Part shown: one piece after another, positions 5,260-7,723 of the stretch | Position numbering within the stretch: the stretch's first letter is position 1 | Layout of the letters: each line of letters begins with the position of its first letter | NCBI GenBank assembly: GCA_002371695.1 | Contig: DFGG01000021.1 | Coordinates: 1 to 7,723 of the forward strand | Origin: a bacterium UBA3756 | Lineage (GTDB): Bacteria > Bacteroidota > Bacteroidia > Bacteroidales > Bacteroidaceae | Direction: 5' to 3' | DNA length: 7,723 nucleotides | Position numbers and translations under genes: made by a program | Notes under the pieces: model-generated | The model's input: the letters and a program-made list of their open reading frames with translations, nothing else | What the model was told of the DNA's origin: nothing | Database searches by the model: none

Positions 5260-6194
5260 AGCATCCATTCGTAAGTATCATAACAGACAGCACGGCCCCC
5301 AAAACCTTCCTTCTGAAAGATGAGCTGATAATTCAGTCGAGCACTGTCGCTCACCGTCGACTTTCCAAAATCGATATACGGATAATCTTGATATACGTCG
5401 TTGATAAGGGTATCGAAGAGCAGGTCGATTGCTCCACATGCCTTGCCTTCCGGGTTGGCGGATATATACTGAGTGTGAAGCACCTGAGGCGTGAGGAAGA
5501 GCAAAGTTCCTCCAACAAGCCGACCATCGTTACTGACTATCCATAACTTGATCTGATCGGGGAAACGATTCTTTAATAACAGCAATTCAGCAACATTATG
5601 AACCGGACAGACACCATATTTCGAAGCCAGGTTTTCTCGGAGAATCTGCCAGAAGCCTTCGATATCATTACTTTCTTCCACCAATAGTCCCCGTCGTAGC
5701 GCCTTACGCAATCCCGAGCGTCTCGACTCAGTGAACTTCAAGCGATGACGCCCCATAATAGCAGACGAGATATCACGGATAACCAACTGAGCCTGGCAGA
5801 CATCCGTCAGCGCATAGAGGTCCTCTTCCGAGGGCAGCTGATGATATATCCATGGTATCGCCTTATATACAACCTTATGGAACCCCTCACGGCGCAAAGA
5901 GTCATTCAGAGTCCTAAACACTTCCAGAATACCTGCAGCGGAGCACTCTTTGCCCATCACCAACCCGCCATAAGTCAAGCCACCGTGGGACACCAAGGTC
6001 TGGCCATCAGCATTAGCTGGCAAAAGAGCATAAAGCCTTCCCTTAAGATAAACCATGAGGGAATAGTCGGAGAATCTATCACTATGATAATCCATGAAGC
6101 GGCGATCGAAGAGGAACGTGCCGTTCTTCGACGCTGCCACGAAGCGGTTCCACTCGTCGGCCCTCTGTGCAGTATATCTGACTATCTCGAACAT
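5256..6194 (-). CDS. GNAT/FemAB-like N-acyltransferase of the deoxyaminosugar cassette
   Basis: This 312-residue protein belongs to the Acetyltransf_6 (FemAB-like, double GNAT fold) group. The N-terminal half carries GGLTYGGLVM (71-80) and KAIPWIYHQLPSEEDLYAL (111-129). The second half (about 150-305) has an Arg/Lys-rich segment SRRSGLRKALRRG (157-169), the core strand pair around VGGTLLF (227-233), and the ending FGGRAVCYDTYEW (298-310). Lying between fdtA and the aminotransferase, it most likely N-acetylates the 3-amino group of the dTDP-sugar in the cytoplasm. The start at 6194 overlaps the fdtA stop by 13 bases, and its own stop overlaps the aminotransferase start. Its base composition looks more A/T-rich than purT, as is common for glycan genes. 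The family is fairly sure; substrate and acyl group are inferred from context. A peptidoglycan-bridge (Fem) role is the alternative. Confidence 0.78.
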   Translation of the reverse strand: MFEIVRYTAQRADEWNRFVAASKNGTFLFDRRFMDYHSDRFSDYSLMVYLKGRLYALLPANADGQTLVSHGGLTYGGLVMGKECSAAGILEVFRTLNDSLRREGFHKVVYKAIPWIYHQLPSEEDLYALTDVCQAQLVIRDISSAIMGRHRLKFTESRRSGLRKALRRGLLVEESNDIEGFWQILRENLASKYGVCPVHNVAELLLLKNRFPDQIKLWIVSNDGRLVGGTLLFLTPQVLHTQYISANPEGKACGAIDLLFDTLINDVYQDYPYIDFGKSTVSDSARLNYQLIFQKEGFGGRAVCYDTYEWML

Positions 6195-6595
6195 CCGACG
6201 AAACTTAGGAATTCCTCGTAATCATAGATGTAGTCACTCTCGTCATAATGCTCGGAGGCCAGCACCAGGCACACGGCTCCCGAGGAGAAGTCGTCGAGCG
6301 TGCGCCAGGTGTTGACATCGATGAGCAGGCCCTGCCAGGGATGGTTCAGCAGGACAGTCTTACGCTCATGACCATTGTCGAGAGTGACATGGAAGGAGCC
6401 GCTCAGGGCTACGACGAACTGCTGGAGCCGCTTGTGGGCATGACCTCCCCTACTCTCCCCTCCCGGCACGTCGTAGACCCAATAGGCCCGTTTGATGTCG
6501 AAAGGCACTATCTGTTGAGCCTCTGCAAAGGTCAGATTCCCCCGAGGGTCAGTGATCTTAGGCAAATCGATGAGTTTAATCTCTAAGTTTTGCAT
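6182..6595 (-). CDS. fdtA: FdtA/QdtA family dTDP-4-keto-6-deoxyglucose 3,4-ketoisomerase (cupin)
   Basis: The 137-residue single-domain cupin matches the family's usual length. The enzyme moves the keto group of dTDP-4-keto-6-deoxyglucose from C4 to C3, preparing it for 3-amination. Hallmarks are DPRGNLTF (16-23), [18 protein letters not shown] (38-55) with the catalytic-type histidines His52 and His54, [10 protein letters not shown] (59-68), and [12 protein letters not shown] with YDESDY (103-122). FdtA (galacto product) and QdtA (gluco product) cannot be told apart by eye. The start at 6595 lies 20 bases inside purT, and no later Met preserves the domain. There is no clear Shine-Dalgarno, so translation may depend on ribosomes finishing purT. 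The 3' end overlaps the acetyltransferase start by 13 bases. The rmlA and rmlB genes for the precursor are not in the window. Confidence 0.92.
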   Translation of the reverse strand: MQNLEIKLIDLPKITDPRGNLTFAEAQQIVPFDIKRAYWVYDVPGGESRGGHAHKRLQQFVVALSGSFHVTLDNGHERKTVLLNHPWQGLLIDVNTWRTLDDFSSGAVCLVLASEHYDESDYIYDYEEFLSFVGCSR

Positions 6596-7723
6596 AAGGA
6601 TCAGTTCCTAAGACGGTCTTTGCCAGCCGCTTGGCCTTGTCGCGGAGGGCATCCACGTCGTCGCCCACTTCGCCGTAGCAGAGCACGACGCCCATGCGAC
6701 GGCCCTTGTGAGCCTCGGGCTTGCCAAAGATACGGATGCGGGTGCGGTCTTCCTTCAAGGCCTCCTCGAGGTTGTAGGGCAGCAACGAACGGTCTACTGG
6801 TGTAGAAGCCTCGACGGGAGAGAGGATGACGGCCGATGCTCCGGCATGCTCCAGATGGATACCCGCGATAGGCAGGCCGAGGACAGCACGCAGATGAAGT
6901 TCGAACTCGGAGAGATTGGTGGTGTGGCCGAGGGTCACCATGCCAGTATCATGGGGACGCGGCGAGAGTTCAGAGAAGATGACCTCGCCCTGCTTGGTGA
7001 GGAAGAACTCCACGCCCCAGATGCCGGCACCCGTGAGGGCCTTCGTCACCTTGTCGGCCATCATCTGGGCCTGTTTGAGGGCTTCGTCGGAAATCTTGTA
7101 GGGCTGCCACGACTCACGATAGTCGCCCGACTTCTGCACATGGCCGATGGGCGGACAGAAGAGCGTAGGCCAGCCGTGCTGCTGGGTGACAGTGAGGAGG
7201 GTGAACTCAGACTGGAAGTCGATGAACTCCTCGATGATGACCTCCTTCACGTCGCCGCGCGAACCCTCCATGGCCTCGCGGAAGGCCGTCTCCAGTTCGT
7301 CGTCGTTATGCACATAGCTCTGACCGTGGCCGGAGGACGACATCAAGGGCTTGACGACACAGGGGAAACCAATCTCGTCGGCGGCCTTCTTGAACTCTTC
7401 AAAGGTCTTGGCATAGAAATACTTCGCCGTGCGCAAGCCCAGTTCCTTGGCGGCCAAGTCGCGGATGGCACGGCGATTCATAGTGTAGTTGACGGCACGG
7501 GCTGAGGGGACTACCTGGATGCCCTGCTCCTCGAACTTAAAGAGGCGCTCGGTGCGGATGGCCTCGATCTCAGGCACGATGATGTCGGGCTTGTGCTTGT
7601 TGACCACGGCCTCGAGGGCATCGCCATCGAGCATAGAGAATACCTCGCGCTCGTCGGCCACCTGCATGGCAGGGGCATTGTCGTAGCGATCACAAGCGAT
7701 GACATACTGGCCGGCACGCATGG
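6576..7723 (-). CDS. purT: Formate-dependent phosphoribosylglycinamide formyltransferase PurT (5' end missing)
   Basis: PurT (GAR transformylase 2) catalyses the third step of purine synthesis in the cytoplasm, using formate and ATP to formylate glycinamide ribonucleotide. About 382 codons are present. Aligned from memory with E. coli PurT (392 residues), the first visible Met matches about residue 32, so roughly 30 N-terminal codons, including the nucleotide-binding start, lie beyond the right edge. That Met (7719-7721) is internal. Counting from it, the ATP-grasp domain shows [13 protein letters not shown] (123-135), [18 protein letters not shown] (161-178), GDYRESWQP (199-207) and [16 protein letters not shown] (249-264). 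[14 protein letters not shown] (332-345) belongs to the C-terminal domain. The 3' end overlaps fdtA by 20 bases. Nothing suggests loss of function. Confidence 0.95.
   Translation of the reverse strand, partial: MRAGQYVIACDRYDNAPAMQVADEREVFSMLDGDALEAVVNKHKPDIIVPEIEAIRTERLFKFEEQGIQVVPSARAVNYTMNRRAIRDLAAKELGLRTAKYFYAKTFEEFKKAADEIGFPCVVKPLMSSSGHGQSYVHNDDELETAFREAMEGSRGDVKEVIIEEFIDFQSEFTLLTVTQQHGWPTLFCPPIGHVQKSGDYRESWQPYKISDEALKQAQMMADKVTKALTGAGIWGVEFFLTKQGEVIFSELSPRPHDTGMVTLGHTTNLSEFELHLRAVLGLPIAGIHLEHAGASAVILSPVEASTPVDRSLLPYNLEEALKEDRTRIRIFGKPEAHKGRRMGVVLCYGEVGDDVDALRDKAKRLAKTVLGTDPYAKLRD

Noticed and set aside
5256..5268. 13-base overlap if the aminotransferase starts at 5268, equal to the 13-base fdtA-acetyltransferase overlap
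   Set aside because: Two equal overlaps could suggest shared architecture, but the family's MIKYLDL start and the ATGA junction favour 5259, and the equality is probably chance.
5745..6221. 158-codon plus-strand open frame opposite the acetyltransferase
   Set aside because: It is antisense to a gene with family motifs along its whole length and ends in the fdtA overlap without any signals of its own.
6708..7505. 265-codon plus-strand open frame opposite purT
   Set aside because: purT is unmistakable on the other strand through its ATP-grasp motifs; the antisense translation looks like a non-coding shadow.

Overview
The window looks like a chromosomal segment of a Bacteroidales bacterium, most likely Prevotella or a close relative. 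The evidence is promoters of the Bacteroidetes type (TTTG-like -33 and TAnnTTTG -7 boxes), start codons in A-rich contexts with little or no Shine-Dalgarno sequence, and protein families typical of gut or oral Bacteroidales. The genus is an inference. I see no mobile element, CRISPR array, tRNA or defence system.

Left part (1-403, no protein gene). The first about 20 bases are the 5' end of a 16S rRNA gene on the minus strand, showing the complement of the universal AGAGTTTGATCCT primer site. Bases 21-245 are the rRNA leader, with a boxA-like antitermination element and two hairpins. The rRNA promoter lies at 252-283, with AT-rich DNA behind it. A strong hairpin at 342-380 ends the preceding gene.

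Middle left (404-1318). A seven-helix BI-1/YccA-family membrane protein is encoded on the minus strand. It diverges from the lut operon across a 186-bp region that carries a promoter in each direction and a 7-bp inverted repeat over the -7 box of the BI-1 promoter.

Centre (1319-4076). A complete lutABC (lldEFG) operon on the plus strand encodes the iron-sulfur L-lactate oxidation complex, which converts lactate to pyruvate. An 8-bp tandem repeat spans the lutB stop codon and the lutB-lutC gap.

Right part (4138 to the window end, minus strand, convergent with lutABC). Four overlapping genes are transcribed in the order purT (5' end outside the window), fdtA, a GNAT/FemAB-like acetyltransferase, and a DegT-type aminotransferase. 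The last three form a route from dTDP-4-keto-6-deoxyglucose to an N-acetylated 3-amino-3,6-dideoxyhexose nucleotide sugar (dTDP-Fuc3NAc or dTDP-Qui3NAc) for a surface glycan. PurT is a formate-dependent purine enzyme, and its stop codon lies 20 bases inside fdtA. This link between purine synthesis and a sugar cassette, and the GNAT-fold enzyme in the acetylation slot, are the most interesting points. Nothing in the window is clearly a wholly undescribed system.
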